Part shown: positions 43,235 to 53,434 of the stretch, one piece after another
Numbering within the stretch: position 1 is the first letter of the stretch
Layout: each line of letters begins with the position of its first letter
The notes under the pieces: model-generated
What the model was told of the DNA's origin: nothing
What the model saw: only the letters and a program-made list of their open reading frames with translations
Database searches by the model: none
Origin: Sporosarcina koreensis
GTDB lineage: Bacteria; Bacillota; Bacilli; Bacillales_A; Planococcaceae
NCBI RefSeq assembly: GCF_001531445.1
Contig: NZ_LQYA01000017.1
Location: forward strand, 1 to 62,526
DNA length: 62,526 bases
Direction: 5' to 3'
Position numbers and translations under genes: made by a program

Positions 43235-44095
43235 TCATTTCTTTTTCGGTATTTTAACAGTAATCGTGTAAAAATCCTCAGTATCTTCCTCTTCTGTTTT
43301 TACGTCGATACCGCTTTTCGTAACAAGCGCCAATGATTGCCGAATCGTATTCAAAGCAATTCGGACGTCTTTGCTGACCGATTTTCTTTTAATGACTTTC
43401 TTTTTTTCCTTCTCTTCTTCAACCGGGTTCAATGCTAGCTGGATTCGTTCTTCCAATTGCTTTACATTGAGCTGTTCGTCAATCGCTTCTTGAAACAACT
43501 TATGTTGCAATTCAACATCTTTAACAGAAATTAATGCCCTCGCATGTCTTTCGGATATTTCCTTTGTAAGGATTTTATTTTTAATTTCTTCCGGAAGTTT
43601 CAATAAACGCAGCTTATTGGCAACTGTGGATTGTCCTTTTCCCAGTCTCTGCGCTAAAGCTTCTTGGGTTAACCCATGTAGCTCCAACAACTTTTCATAA
43701 GCATATGCTTCCTCGATTGCTGTCAATTCCTCACGCTGCAAGTTTTCAATCAACGCAATAGACGCTGTTTCTTTATCGTCAAGATCACGAATAATCGCTG
43801 GTACTTCTTCCCAACCCAGCTTCTTCATTGCGCGAAATCTTCGTTCACCTGCAATGATTTCGTATCCATCGTCGCTTTTTCTAATGACGATTGGTTGAAT
43901 CACGCCGTGTGTATGGATTGTACGCGCAAGCTCTTCAATCTTCTCTTCAGAAAAAATAGTACGAGGTTGATATTTATTCGGTTTAATCAAATCAATCTTT
44001 ACTTGATCGACTTTTTCTTGTGGAGTACTATCTATGTTCTGTAAATCAGGTTCTTTTTCTCCACTACCAAAAAACCGTGAAAACGTGTTTTTCAT
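43235..44095 (-). CDS. noc: Nucleoid occlusion protein Noc
   Basis: A 286-residue ParB paralogue. It begins [15 protein letters not shown], the amphipathic membrane-targeting helix of Noc, then [19 protein letters not shown] and [30 protein letters not shown]. The separate terminator and place upstream of parA match Bacillus. It blocks FtsZ rings over the nucleoid. ATG 44095 follows AAAGGTGGG by 8 nt; a GTG at 44104 is the alternative. Confidence 0.95.
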   Translation of the reverse strand: MKNTFSRFFGSGEKEPDLQNIDSTPQEKVDQVKIDLIKPNKYQPRTIFSEEKIEELARTIHTHGVIQPIVIRKSDDGYEIIAGERRFRAMKKLGWEEVPAIIRDLDDKETASIALIENLQREELTAIEEAYAYEKLLELHGLTQEALAQRLGKGQSTVANKLRLLKLPEEIKNKILTKEISERHARALISVKDVELQHKLFQEAIDEQLNVKQLEERIQLALNPVEEEKEKKKVIKRKSVSKDVRIALNTIRQSLALVTKSGIDVKTEEEDTEDFYTITVKIPKKK

Positions 44096-44244
44096 CGCCG
44101 GCACCCACCTTTACAAAACTGCTCATCGTTAATAGCTATTTCGTCATATCTATTATATATCCTCTTTATTACTTATTAAAGAGTAGAATTCTATAAGATT
44201 ACAAAACTATTACTAAGTATTACAAGTCCCTGTTCAAGAATATT

Positions 44245-44370
44245 GTTAATTCCCGTTCCAGGCGGACGCTTCCGTGGGCGGTCCGTGAGCCTCCTCGAAG
44301 CTTCGCTTCTTCGGGGTCTCACCCGGACACGCTTTTGCCACAGGAGTCGCCGCCTTACACTCCAATTAAC
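44245..44370. repeat. Structured repeat, copy A3
   Basis: GTTAATTCCCGTTCCAGGCG at the left and CGCCGCCTTACACTCCAATTAAC at the right. The outermost GTTAAT and ATTAAC are complementary. Interior CTCCTCGAAGCTTCGCTTCTTCGG shows short hairpins. It fills most of the noc-rsmG gap; nothing else but the parS at 44479 is seen. Confidence 0.75.
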
Positions 44371-44478
44371 GGAGCTACGAGAATTAAGCATTTAGAAGAA
44401 CTTAACAAAGATATCTCTTTTATAAAAAGTACCTATTTTTATCTTCTTTTGAATCAGAATTCAGGATAAGTAGATATT

Positions 44479-44494
44479 TGTTTCACGTGAAACA
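44479..44494. other. parS site between noc and rsmG
   Basis: TGTTTCACGTGAAACA, a perfect 16-bp palindrome and exact parS consensus. It lies 2 bp beyond the rsmG stop codon. Confidence 0.95.
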
Positions 44495-44496
44495 TT

Positions 44497-45213
44497 TTAC
44501 TTGATTGGCGTTTTATTTGGGATGCCTGGCTTTCGAGGATATTTCTTAGGTGTTTTTTTGACTTTATTCAAGATGAATATATTTCTTTCACTTTCTTCCA
44601 TCGGTAAACTGAAAGAAAATTTCTCGACGAGTTCCGCTCCCAGTACATTGATTGCTTTTTTTGCATCCACCAACTCTTCTTCCGCAGCTGCACCTTTCAT
44701 GGATAGGAAGATTCCACCCTCTTTTACAAGGGGCAGGCATAATTCAGAAAGTACAGATAAACGAGCTACCGCTCGGGCAGTTACAATATCGAATTGCTCA
44801 CGATATTTTGGATTTTGTCCAAAATCCTCAGCTCTATCATGGACAAATCTTACGTTATCAAGTTCAAGTTCTTTTGAAAGCTCGGTTAAGAATGTAATTC
44901 TTTTGTTTAACGAGTCTACGATCGTTACAGATAGATCAGGGAAACAGATTTTCAAAGGAATGCTCGGAAATCCTGCTCCAGCACCTACGTCACAAATAGT
45001 TTTATTTCCAGTCAAGTCTGTGTAGAATGCGGCGGTAATGGAATCATAAAAATGTTTCAGATAAACCGATGTGGCATCCGTTATTGCTGTTAAGTTCATC
45101 TTTTCATTCCATTCGACCAACATTTGGAAATATTTGTTAAATTGGAGGAGTTGCTGTTCCGAAAGGTCGATCCCCTTCTCTTTCAACGCCTCTATGAATT
45201 GTTCTTCGTTCAA
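44497..45213 (-). CDS. rsmG: 16S rRNA (guanine527-N7)-methyltransferase RsmG (GidB)
   Basis: A 238-residue Rossmann methyltransferase: [19 protein letters not shown] (motif I), [33 protein letters not shown]. It methylates G527 of 16S rRNA. The start is TTG 45213, with AAGGAGG just upstream and no ATG at that place. It follows mnmG, from which it is separated by a terminator. Confidence 0.96.
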   Translation of the reverse strand: MNEEQFIEALKEKGIDLSEQQLLQFNKYFQMLVEWNEKMNLTAITDATSVYLKHFYDSITAAFYTDLTGNKTICDVGAGAGFPSIPLKICFPDLSVTIVDSLNKRITFLTELSKELELDNVRFVHDRAEDFGQNPKYREQFDIVTARAVARLSVLSELCLPLVKEGGIFLSMKGAAAEEELVDAKKAINVLGAELVEKFSFSLPMEESERNIFILNKVKKTPKKYPRKPGIPNKTPIK

Positions 45214-45230
45214 TTGAATCCTCCTTCTTT

Positions 45231-45268
45231 AAAAAAAGACTGATGCGGACTTATCCCCACATCAGTCA
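45231..45268 (-). terminator. Terminator between mnmG and rsmG
   Basis: GACTGATG pairs with CATCAGTC on the minus strand, followed by seven T's. Confidence 0.85.
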
Positions 45269-45275
45269 CATGATG

Positions 45276-47165
45276 TTAACCAGTAATTTTTGCAATCTTC
45301 CCTTGTTCGATATAAACGAGCAGGATAGATATGTCTGCTGGATTCACACCGGATATCCTGGATGCTTGCGCAATGGATAACGGTCTGACAGCGGACAGAT
45401 TCGCTTTCGCTTCTTTGGCAATGCCTGAAATTGCATTGTAATCAATGTTCTCAGGTATTCTTTTGTTCTCCATCTTCTTCATGCGTTCCACTTGTTGCAT
45501 CGATTTTTCGATATATCCTTCATACTTGATGAAGATTTCGACTTGCTCCGCCACTTCTTCGGATTTTTCTTCCTCAGGTGGCATAACAGTGATGATTTGT
45601 TCGTATTTCATTTCCGGCCGTTTTAACAGATCTGCCGCTTTCATCGGTTCGCGAAGCTCTGTTCCGCCTGATTCACGAATGATCTCTTGGACTGCTTCAC
45701 TCGGTTTAATCGTCACTTTTCGAAGTCGGTCAATTTCCTCTTCAATTTGCTGCTTTTTGAGGAGGAACTTCTCGTGCCGTTCTTCGCTGATCATCCCGAG
45801 CTTGTATCCAATTTCCGTCAGGCGCATATCCGCATTGTCATGGCGTAGCAAGAGACGGTATTCGGCTCTTGAAGTGAGAAGACGATATGGCTCGCTCGTT
45901 CCTTTCGTTACGAGGTCGTCGATTAGAACGCCGATATAAGCATCCGACCTTCCTAGAATGACTTCTTCCTTGCCAAGCACTTTGCTCGCAGCATTGATTC
46001 CCGCCATGATTCCTTGGGCAGCTGCTTCTTCATAGCCGGATGTGCCGTTGATTTGACCTGCTGTATACAGATTTTTGATTTTTTTCGTTTCAAGGGTTGG
46101 CCAAAGCTGTGTAGGAATAATTGAATCATACTCGATTGCATAACCGGCACGCATCATTTCCGCTTTTTCCAATCCTGGCACGCTTTCGATCAATCTGCGT
46201 TGAACGTGTTCAGGCAAACTTGTTGAAAGTCCTTGAACGTAATACTCTTTCGTATTTCGCCCTTCCGGCTCCAGGAAGATTTGATGGCGTGATTTATCCG
46301 CAAAACGGACGATTTTGTCTTCGATCGAAGGGCAATAGCTTGGCCCCTTCCCTTTGATCATTCCTGAATACATCGGGGAGAGGTGAAGGTTTTCATTGAT
46401 AATTTCATGTGTTCGCGGTGTTGTATATGTCAACCAGCAAGGCAGTTGATCCATGATGAATTGAGTCGTTTCGTAACTGAATGCACGGGGCACGTCATCG
46501 CCTGGTTGAATTTCCGTTTTGCTGTAATCAATTGTTTTGCCGTTAATTCTCGGCGGTGTACCGGTTTTGAAACGGACCGTTTCCAGGCCAAGCGCTTGCA
46601 GATTTTCAGCAAGTTTAATGGCCGGCATTTGGTTGTTCGGACCACTAGAATATTTCAAGTCGCCGATAATGACTTCCCCACGAAGGAAAGTTCCTGTCGT
46701 AATGATGACCGTTTTAGCTCGGTAGATGGCGCCGATTTGTGTGATGAGCCCTTTCACTTCATTATCCTCGACGATCAATTCTTCAACTACTCCTTGATGA
46801 ACCGTCAAATTCTCCTGTTCTTCAAGGACACGTTTCATTTCTTGTTGGTAAAGGACTTTGTCTGCTTGCGCACGGAGCGCACGAACTGCTGGCCCTTTCC
46901 CTGTGTTCAACATCCGCATTTGGATATGTGTTTTATCAATCACTTTCCCCATCGCTCCGCCAAGCGCGTCAATTTCCCGCACGACAATCCCTTTTGCGGG
47001 ACCTCCGAGCGACGGATTGCATGGCATGAAAGCGATCATGTCAAGGTTCATTGTTAGCACCAATGTCGATGCACCCATCTTCGCAGATGCCAATGCGGCT
47101 TCGACGCCGGCATGCCCTGCTCCGATGACTATACAATCGAACGTGCCTGCTTCAAATTGTGGCAT
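45276..47165 (-). CDS. mnmG: tRNA uridine-5-carboxymethylaminomethyl modification enzyme MnmG (GidA)
   Basis: A 629-residue FAD enzyme. [19 protein letters not shown] is the FAD-binding P-loop; [13 protein letters not shown] and [17 protein letters not shown] are strong family blocks; C-terminal helical domain binds tRNA and MnmE. With MnmE it modifies the wobble uridine of certain tRNAs (cmnm5U34). It lies downstream of mnmE, with repeat A4 between. Confidence 0.98.
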   Translation of the reverse strand: MPQFEAGTFDCIVIGAGHAGVEAALASAKMGASTLVLTMNLDMIAFMPCNPSLGGPAKGIVVREIDALGGAMGKVIDKTHIQMRMLNTGKGPAVRALRAQADKVLYQQEMKRVLEEQENLTVHQGVVEELIVEDNEVKGLITQIGAIYRAKTVIITTGTFLRGEVIIGDLKYSSGPNNQMPAIKLAENLQALGLETVRFKTGTPPRINGKTIDYSKTEIQPGDDVPRAFSYETTQFIMDQLPCWLTYTTPRTHEIINENLHLSPMYSGMIKGKGPSYCPSIEDKIVRFADKSRHQIFLEPEGRNTKEYYVQGLSTSLPEHVQRRLIESVPGLEKAEMMRAGYAIEYDSIIPTQLWPTLETKKIKNLYTAGQINGTSGYEEAAAQGIMAGINAASKVLGKEEVILGRSDAYIGVLIDDLVTKGTSEPYRLLTSRAEYRLLLRHDNADMRLTEIGYKLGMISEERHEKFLLKKQQIEEEIDRLRKVTIKPSEAVQEIIRESGGTELREPMKAADLLKRPEMKYEQIITVMPPEEEKSEEVAEQVEIFIKYEGYIEKSMQQVERMKKMENKRIPENIDYNAISGIAKEAKANLSAVRPLSIAQASRISGVNPADISILLVYIEQGKIAKITG

Positions 47166-47229
47166 GTTCGTTCATCCTTCCTATTTTATGAATTATGTTT
47201 CTGTTTATATATGAATTGACCATAAAACC

Positions 47230-47355
47230 GGATTTACGCTCCAGGCGGACGCTTTCCGGGGGGCGGGCGGTAAGCCTCCTCGGTCGCTATGCGACACTGC
47301 GGGGTCTTACCTGTCCCGCTAATCCCCCAGGAGTCGCCGCCTTACGCTTCAATCC
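47230..47355. repeat. Structured repeat, copy A4, between mnmE and mnmG
   Basis: GGATTTACGCTCCAGGCGGACG at left and GGAGTCGCCGCCTTACGCTTCAATCC at right; the ends GGATT and AATCC are complementary. It may influence read-through from mnmE into mnmG. No gene in it. Confidence 0.75.
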
Positions 47356-47388
47356 TAAGTGCCTACTTTAAATTTAAATGAATAAATA

Positions 47389-48774
47389 TCATTTACCTAA
47401 ACAGAACTGTGAAAATAGCTGGTTAATAAGGCTGTCTTGGACGGTGTCGCCGACAATTTCGCCTAGGAGCTCCCACGTGCGTGTTACGTCGATTTGAATC
47501 ATGTCGACAGGCACTCCGCTCTCTGCAGCGAACAGGGCATCCTGGATAGATTTGTGTGCCTTGTGCAGCAAAGCGATATGCCGCGCATTGGACACGTACG
47601 TCAAATCGCCCGCTTCGAGTGTTCCTTCGAAGAATAACTTGGCGATTGCCTCTTCCAATTCATCGATGCCTTCTTCTTTCAAGATGGAGGTCGTGACAAT
47701 CGAGCCTTTGCCAGCTAATTCGCTAACTTGTTGCATATCGATTTTCTGCGGCAAGTCCGTTTTGTTAATGACGACAATGAGATCCATCCCCTTAGTCGCT
47801 TCGAATAGTCGGATGTCTTCGTCCGTCAGCTCCTCGGAACTGTTCAAAACAAGCAAGATAAGATCCGCTTCCTTCAAGACTTGACGGGATCTTTCCACCC
47901 CGATCCGCTCGACGATATCCTCCGTCTCCCGGATGCCGGCCGTATCAACGAGACGTAGCGGCACACCTCTGACATTTACGTATTCCTCGATAATATCACG
48001 TGTTGTACCTGCAATGTCGGTGACAATCGCCTTATTTTCTTGAACGAGGCTATTCAACAAAGAAGACTTTCCGACGTTCGGCCTTCCGACGATGACGGTC
48101 GATAATCCTTCACGAAGGATTTTCCCTTGAGATGAAGTGCGTAGAAGCTTTTCGATCTCTTCTTTCACCCATGTCCCTTTTTCAATCATGAGCGGAATGG
48201 TTACCTCTTCGACATCGTCATATTCCGGGTAGTCAATATTCACTTCGACTTGTGCCAATGTTTCAAGAAGCGCCTGCCGCAGTTCGCCTATCAGCTTGGA
48301 AAGCTTTCCTTCCATCTGATTCAAAGCAACATTCATCGCTCGGTCCGTTTTTGCACGAATCAGGTCCATGACTGCTTCCGCCTGCGATAAATCGATGCGG
48401 CCATTCAGAAATGCACGCTTGGAAAATTCGCCCGGTTCCGCAAGGCGAGCCCCTTCTTTCAACACAAGGTTGAGGACACGGTTCACCGCCACCACGCCGC
48501 CGTGGCAATTTACTTCGACAACGTCTTCACGGGTGAATGTTTTCGGAGCTTTCATGATGGATACCATGACTTCCTCGACGATTTCCTCCGTGGATGGATC
48601 GGTCAAATGCCCGTAATGGATTGTATGTGATTGTTCATCCGCGAGTTTTTTCCCTGACGGAGAACGAAAAATTTTATCTGCAATGCCGATAGCCTCATCT
48701 CCACTAAGCCGGACGATGGCGATAGCCCCTTCCCCCATCGGAGTCGATATGGCGGCTATTGTATCAAAATGCAA
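47389..48774 (-). CDS. mnmE: tRNA modification GTPase MnmE (TrmE)
   Basis: A 461-residue protein: tetrahydrofolate-binding N-domain ([24 protein letters not shown]), helical domain, and inserted G domain with [28 protein letters not shown] and NKTD. It ends FCLGK, the family's C-(I/L)-G-K tail with the catalytic Cys. The TTG start at 48774 fits GGAAGGTGA upstream and the family length; an ATG at 48843 would add 23 foreign residues. DnaA-box-like TGTGGATAA lies upstream. Confidence 0.96.
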   Translation of the reverse strand: MHFDTIAAISTPMGEGAIAIVRLSGDEAIGIADKIFRSPSGKKLADEQSHTIHYGHLTDPSTEEIVEEVMVSIMKAPKTFTREDVVEVNCHGGVVAVNRVLNLVLKEGARLAEPGEFSKRAFLNGRIDLSQAEAVMDLIRAKTDRAMNVALNQMEGKLSKLIGELRQALLETLAQVEVNIDYPEYDDVEEVTIPLMIEKGTWVKEEIEKLLRTSSQGKILREGLSTVIVGRPNVGKSSLLNSLVQENKAIVTDIAGTTRDIIEEYVNVRGVPLRLVDTAGIRETEDIVERIGVERSRQVLKEADLILLVLNSSEELTDEDIRLFEATKGMDLIVVINKTDLPQKIDMQQVSELAGKGSIVTTSILKEEGIDELEEAIAKLFFEGTLEAGDLTYVSNARHIALLHKAHKSIQDALFAAESGVPVDMIQIDVTRTWELLGEIVGDTVQDSLINQLFSQFCLGK

Positions 48775-48911
48775 ACTCTTCACCTTCCTAACCCGGTTAC
48801 CCACATGTGGATAACCCGTTTTGACTTGACTATCTGACAACATATAATAACATAAATCCAGCCGTTCTCATAGTTCCGGGGTTCAAAAATGTGGATAAGT
48901 TTTAATTTACC

Positions 48912-48946
48912 GCACACAAAAACCCCGTGATGGCTTCACGGGGTTC
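48912..48946 (-). terminator. Terminator of the rnpA-yidC-jag group
   Basis: AACCCCGTGA pairs with TCACGGGGTT on the minus strand, followed by five T's. Confidence 0.85.
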
Positions 48947-48949
48947 TGA

Positions 48950-49765
48950 TTAACTAATCGGTTCGATTACGAGATAACGGTTCGGATCTGTTCCTTCCGA
49001 ATATGTTTCGATATCCAATCGATTCGACAATGCGTTGTGAATGACTTTTCTTTCATAGGAAGGCATCGGTTCCAGTTGAACTTTCCTTCCATTCCGGACA
49101 GCTTGGTCGGCCATCCGTTCTGCGAATTGCTCAAGTGATTGTTCGCGTCGTTCGCGATAGTCACCTACGTCTAGACGCACGACTTTGAATTGCTCGGACG
49201 TTTTATTGGCGACGAGCTGGGCCAGCTGCTGTAAGGCGTTCAATGTTTGACCACGTTTGCCGATCAAGAATGCAGCTTTCTCGCTTTCCAATTGGAAGGA
49301 AAGATATTTCCCATCCATTTCGTGTTTAACGACTAAATCGTCGATTCCCATCGCTTTAGCGATTTCCGTCACATAGGCTTTCGTTTCATTAATTGCCTGT
49401 TCATCCGACATAGCTGGATTCTTACCTTCCAACTCGATTGTTTGCATCGCTAGTTCGACAGCCTCAGCAACCGTTTCTTCTACATTTGGCGGTAATAAGG
49501 GTTGGCCCGAAAGTGTGGGTTCAGTCGGTAATTCGGGAACTTCTTGGACTGATTCCCTTTTCTCAGAAGGCTCAATCGTTTCTTGCTTGACTGTTTCCTT
49601 TACGGTAACGGTAACTTCAGCCTCCCTTGCTCCAAATCCGAGAAACCCTTTCTTTCCGGCATCCACTATTTCGACTTCGACATCATCACGCGTAACATTG
49701 AGCTCTTGTAGAGCCGCCGCAAGTGCGGCATCCACTGACGCCCCTTTTCGCGTTATCTTTTTCAT
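48950..49765 (-). CDS. jag: RNA-binding protein KhpB/Jag (SpoIIIJ-associated)
   Basis: A 271-residue protein: Jag-N domain (ITRKGASVDAALAAALQELNV...GAREAEVTV), acidic Pro/Glu linker, KH domain (FLIGKRGQTLNALQQLAQLVANK) and R3H domain (MPSYERKVIHNALSNRLDIETYSEGTDPNRYLVI). It links to cell elongation and sporulation. ATG overlaps the yidC stop (ATGA). Confidence 0.95.
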   Translation of the reverse strand: MKKITRKGASVDAALAAALQELNVTRDDVEVEIVDAGKKGFLGFGAREAEVTVTVKETVKQETIEPSEKRESVQEVPELPTEPTLSGQPLLPPNVEETVAEAVELAMQTIELEGKNPAMSDEQAINETKAYVTEIAKAMGIDDLVVKHEMDGKYLSFQLESEKAAFLIGKRGQTLNALQQLAQLVANKTSEQFKVVRLDVGDYRERREQSLEQFAERMADQAVRNGRKVQLEPMPSYERKVIHNALSNRLDIETYSEGTDPNRYLVIEPIS

Positions 49766-50532
49766 TTCCGTTTCCCTCCTACTTTTACAGGTGCCACTTC
49801 TTTTTTCTTAAATGGTTTGTAAATGAAGATATTCTGGATAATTGAAATGATATTACCGATAACCCAATAAAGTGCAAGTGCTGCAGGCAGGAATGTACCA
49901 AAAATCATGATCATGAAAGGCATGATATACATCATTACTTTCATTTGCGGATTATCCATTGCAGGGCCTGTCCGTAAAACAACGAATTGCATGAGTCCCG
50001 CGACGATGGCGAGCGTAATGCTTGGCGTTGCAAGTTCGAACCAAAGGAAGTTTCCAATTTCGATTTCTGGAGTGGCATTCATCCTGTTAATCGCATGATA
50101 TAGTCCAATGATGATTGGCATTTGAATCAAAACCGGCAGACATCCTGCAGCAGGATTGATTTTTTGCTCCGTCATCACTCTTTGCATTTCTTCACGGTAT
50201 TTTTGCTGCGTCACAGCATCCTTCGATTTGTATTTTTCTTTCAAGCCGGCAAGGATCGGCTGCATTTGCTGCATTCGCTTCGAATTTTGTGCTTGCTTGA
50301 TCATTAACGGCAGCAAGATAAGTCGGATGATGATTGTTACGGCGATGATTCCTAGTCCGTATGTGCCTAACAGGTCTTTGAACGTGACGATCAAGGACAC
50401 AATCGGCCAGACAATGTATTTATTCCAAAAACCTTCGCTCGTGTCATATATCGGTTGATTGAATTCCGAACACCCGGCAAGGAATACTGACAATACGGTC
50501 AGCATAAGTAATAACGCGGCTTTTTTCTTCAA
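49762..50532 (-). CDS. yidC: Membrane protein insertase YidC (SpoIIIJ/OxaA1 type)
   Basis: A 256-residue lipoprotein insertase. Signal with lipobox LAGC near residue 20, then five helices of the YidC/Oxa1 core (FKDLLGTYGLGIIAVTIIIRLILLPLMIKQAQNS, PVLIQMPIIIGLYHAI, MYIMPFMIMIFGTFLPAALALYWVIGN). The hydrophilic-groove Arg is in IIRLILLPL. It inserts and folds membrane proteins. The TTG start at 50532 has GGGGGAAA upstream. Confidence 0.95.
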   Translation of the reverse strand: MKKKAALLLMLTVLSVFLAGCSEFNQPIYDTSEGFWNKYIVWPIVSLIVTFKDLLGTYGLGIIAVTIIIRLILLPLMIKQAQNSKRMQQMQPILAGLKEKYKSKDAVTQQKYREEMQRVMTEQKINPAAGCLPVLIQMPIIIGLYHAINRMNATPEIEIGNFLWFELATPSITLAIVAGLMQFVVLRTGPAMDNPQMKVMMYIMPFMIMIFGTFLPAALALYWVIGNIISIIQNIFIYKPFKKKEVAPVKVGGKRK

Positions 50533-50630
50533 ATCGTTTCCCCCAAATCTGCTTCTATGAAATATCAATGATTTCAGTTTATCATGAACGTTTAGTACGT
50601 TCTACTTCTTACTCAATTACGGCTCTGTAC

Positions 50631-50975
50631 TTATTTCATCTTGAACGCTTTCGCAATTCGTAAGACATGCTGCAAACTTTTTTTTGTTTCATGGAAATCA
50701 AGTGTGGCCGCCTGGTGTCTGGCGATAATAACATAGTCGCGGTCATTTTTCAGCTCTTCTTTCATTTCCAAGAAGGCTTGGCGGATGTACCGTTTAATAC
50801 GGTTACGCGTCACCGCATTCCCTAATTTCTTGCCGACCGATAATCCGATTCTGAACTCTTGTTGGCCTTCTTTCCTATAGGAATAGACAACAAATTGCCG
50901 ATTCGCGACGGACTTACCTTTTTTGAATACTTTTTGAAAGTCTTCGTTCTTTTTGACCCGCTGACGTTTCTTCAA
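50631..50975 (-). CDS. rnpA: Ribonuclease P protein component
   Basis: A 114-residue basic protein ([57 protein letters not shown], the RNR signature). The start is TTG 50975, with AGGAGGTGA upstream. It is the cofactor of the catalytic RNase P RNA. It is separated from rpmH by repeat B and a terminator. Confidence 0.96.
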   Translation of the reverse strand: MKKRQRVKKNEDFQKVFKKGKSVANRQFVVYSYRKEGQQEFRIGLSVGKKLGNAVTRNRIKRYIRQAFLEMKEELKNDRDYVIIARHQAATLDFHETKKSLQHVLRIAKAFKMK

Positions 50976-50991
50976 ACCCTTCACCTCCTAA

Positions 50992-51153
50992 CGAAAAGCG
51001 GAAGGCGCTTGCTCAGATGCGACAGGCATAAGGCGAAAATGCGGAGTGGTGGTTTTTACCACGGAGCAATTTTGACATATGACCCGAGCATCTAGCGCCT
51101 GGAGCTGGACAAGAACTTGTACGATCCAGCCGCCGCCTTCCTCTCCAATCAAC
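50992..51153. repeat. Repeat B, MITE-like element between rpmH and rnpA
   Basis: Starts ACGAAAAGCGGAAGGCGCTTGC near the rnpA ribosome binding site and continues GACAGGCATAAGGCG. It contains CATCTAGCGCCTGGAGCTGGAC, complementary in part to the start (GCGGAAGGCGC/GCGCCTGG). The right end CGCCGCC...CTCCAATCAAC is the same as the right end of repeat A copies. It resembles small mobile repeats common in Bacillaceae. No gene in it. Confidence 0.6.
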
Positions 51154-51231
51154 AAATGAGTATTCGCTGGTTACAATCCAAACGACCAACGGGATGCTCA
51201 TATGACACAGAATATATTTCACTATAAATTA

Positions 51232-51264
51232 GTAAAAAAAAAGACCACTATTTTTAGTGGTCTT
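51232..51264 (-). terminator. Terminator of rpmH
   Basis: AAGACCACTA pairs with TAGTGGTCTT on the minus strand, with nine T's. Its stem reaches into the rpmH stop codon. Confidence 0.85.
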
Positions 51265-51397
51265 ATGCTGAAAGCACTTTTCTTCCTTTGCGGCGACGAG
51301 CAGCGAGAATTTTACGACCGCTTTTTGAGCTCATTCTTACACGGAAGCCGTGAACTTTACTACGTTTACGTTTATTTGGTTGGAATGTACGTTTCAT
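51263..51397 (-). CDS. rpmH: 50S ribosomal protein bL34
   Basis: A 44-residue, very basic protein: [20 protein letters not shown]..., ...[16 protein letters not shown]. It is the normal full length. AGGAGGTGTC lies upstream. It is divergent from dnaA, the universal arrangement at bacterial oriC. Confidence 0.98.
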   Translation of the reverse strand: MKRTFQPNKRKRSKVHGFRVRMSSKSGRKILAARRRKGRKVLSA

Positions 51398-51549
51398 TTC
51401 AAAGACACCTCCTGCATTGTCCCTTTACAATCTGACAGTCTTGAACAGTATAAAGGGCATATCCAAAGATGTCAAATGTTTTTTCTGCATGCAGTTTTCT
51501 ATGAGTACACCGTTTTACAAAATTCAACCCCCATCATTCGACAACAAGG

Positions 51550-51867
51550 TTATCCACATCTTCAAAAATCGACAAACGAATAATATGTTCATAGAAATTT
51601 TCCCCCGTTTTTTTATGCACAGGTCTTATCTACACCTTTTACACATACAAAAGGTTGTGGATAAAGTAATTTTCCACAAGTGTCGCTACTGTTAATAACT
51701 CATAGAATCCCTTGTCAATCTTATAGTTTCTTGATACAATATAGAGGATTTTGCTGTTAACAAATTTAAAAACTAGTTTTCTTATCCACAATTGTTGATA
51801 TGTTGTGGATAATTTTTTCAACACTTTTGGATATTTCTTATCCACAGGAGCGAATTCTGTGTATAAT
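51550..51867. other. oriC: oriC, upstream DnaA-box region (incA/B-like)
   Basis: DnaA boxes in the rpmH-dnaA gap: TTATCCACA 51550-51558, TTATGCACA 51613-51621, TTATCTACA 51626-51634 (1 mismatch), minus-strand TTATCCACA 51656-51664, TTATCCACA 51782-51790, minus-strand 51804-51812, TTATCCACA 51838-51846, and TTATACACA (minus) 51859-51867. The last overlaps TATAAT 51863-51868, probably the dnaA promoter, which explains autoregulation. No gene in 51398-51913. Confidence 0.88.
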
Positions 51868-51913
51868 ACATATTCCTGTGTTTTTTTATTTTCTATGTAA
51901 AGGAGGCCCACGA

Positions 51914-53263
51914 GTGGATCAGCTTGAAAAATTATGGAACAATGTTTTGTCGAAAATTGAAGACAAAATTTCAAGGCCCAGTTTTGAAACTTGGCTTAAA
52001 TCGACAAAATTGATGTCCTATGGCGACGAGAACGTTACAATTGCTGTTCCAAATTCGTTTGCGAAGGATTGGCTTGAGAATCATTATGTGCATTTGATTA
52101 CAGGCATCCTCTCGGAATTGACCGGAGAAGATCGACTCATACATTTCGTCGTTCCAAAAGAAATGGAAGAAAACGATTTCCAAGTACCGAAACCTGCGGT
52201 AAAACAGGCAGACAAGTCAGCTATCCAATCAGCATCTGTCATGTTGAATCCAAAATATACATTCGATACATTCGTCATCGGCTCGGGGAACAGATTTGCC
52301 CACGCCGCATCGCTAGCTGTAGCCGAAGCACCGGCTAAATCATATAACCCGTTGTTCATCTATGGAGGCGTAGGACTCGGAAAGACCCACCTAATGCACG
52401 CTATCGGGCATTATATTTTGGAACAAGACCCGTCCAAAAAGGTCGTTTATTTATCATCGGAGAAGTTTACGAATGAATTCATCAATTCGATCATGAATAA
52501 CAAGGCAGGCGATTTCAGAAACCAGTACCGGAACGTAGATGTCCTGCTAATTGACGATATTCAATTCATCGCTGGAAAAGAACAGACGCAAGAGGAATTT
52601 TTCCATACGTTTAATACGTTGCATGAGGAATCGAAGCAGATTATCATCTCCAGTGACCGTCCTCCGAAGGAAATCCCTACGTTGGAAGATCGTCTCAGAT
52701 CACGTTTCGAATGGGGTTTGATCACTGATATTGCACCGCCTGATCTGGAGACCCGTATAGCCATATTGCGAAAGAAGGCGAAGGCGGATGGGCTGCTTGA
52801 TATTTCGGACGAAGTAATGTTGTATATCGCCAATCAAATTGACACGAACATCCGGGAATTGGAAGGGGCTTTAATCCGCGTCGTTGCCTATTCATCTCTC
52901 GTCAATATGGATATAACGACTGATCTGGCAGCCGAAGCTTTGAAAGATATCATTCCCAATTCCCGTCCGCGCACTGTCAGCATATTAGATATCCAAAAAA
53001 CAGTCGGCGAGCATTATAATATCCGACTGGAAGATTTCACAGCCAAAAAAAGAACGAGGGCGATTGCATTCCCTCGTCAAATCGCTATGTATCTTTCGCG
53101 TGAGCTAACGGATTCCTCTTTGCCGAAAATAGGATCCGAATTTGGAGGCAGAGACCACTCAACCGTCATCCATGCCCATGAAAAGATCTCTAATCAGCTG
53201 AAAGATGATCAAAATTTACAGCAGGATATTCAGGATATTAAGAGCATACTTGGTCGAGGATGA
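51914..53263 (+). CDS. dnaA: Chromosomal replication initiator protein DnaA
   Basis: A 449-residue AAA+ initiator. Domain I ~1-85 ([27 protein letters not shown]), linker ~86-115, AAA+ with [22 protein letters not shown] (Walker A), [10 protein letters not shown] (Walker B), and domain IV with [14 protein letters not shown] (DnaA-box reading). The GTG start at 51914 follows AAAGGAGG; an upstream in-frame ATG would add 38 foreign residues. Confidence 0.98.
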   Translation: MDQLEKLWNNVLSKIEDKISRPSFETWLKSTKLMSYGDENVTIAVPNSFAKDWLENHYVHLITGILSELTGEDRLIHFVVPKEMEENDFQVPKPAVKQADKSAIQSASVMLNPKYTFDTFVIGSGNRFAHAASLAVAEAPAKSYNPLFIYGGVGLGKTHLMHAIGHYILEQDPSKKVVYLSSEKFTNEFINSIMNNKAGDFRNQYRNVDVLLIDDIQFIAGKEQTQEEFFHTFNTLHEESKQIIISSDRPPKEIPTLEDRLRSRFEWGLITDIAPPDLETRIAILRKKAKADGLLDISDEVMLYIANQIDTNIRELEGALIRVVAYSSLVNMDITTDLAAEALKDIIPNSRPRTVSILDIQKTVGEHYNIRLEDFTAKKRTRAIAFPRQIAMYLSRELTDSSLPKIGSEFGGRDHSTVIHAHEKISNQLKDDQNLQQDIQDIKSILGRG

Positions 53264-53424
53264 GTATCCACATGTGAATAACCTTCTAGAAACTGAACAA
53301 GCTGTGCACATATTATTCACATGTGAATCGTTTCCTAACATATAGGATTTTGGGGCTTATCCACATTTCCACAGCCCCTATTACTATTACTATCTTTATT
53401 ACTTAACTAATAATTATATAAGCG
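53264..53424 (+). other. oriC: oriC, unwinding region with DnaA boxes and DnaA-trio
   Basis: Boxes on both strands: minus TTATTCACA 53273-53281, TTATTCACA 53313-53321, TTATCCACA 53357-53365, and a TTTCCACA-like copy at 53366-53374. Directly after comes CTA-TTA-CTA-TTA-CTA (53378-53392), five matches to the DnaA-trio (3'-[G/A]A[T/A]-5' on the other strand), then AT-rich ATAATTATATAAG as the unwinding element. This is the Bacillus-type bipartite origin. Confidence 0.85.
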
Positions 53425-53434
53425 AGGGTGCAAA

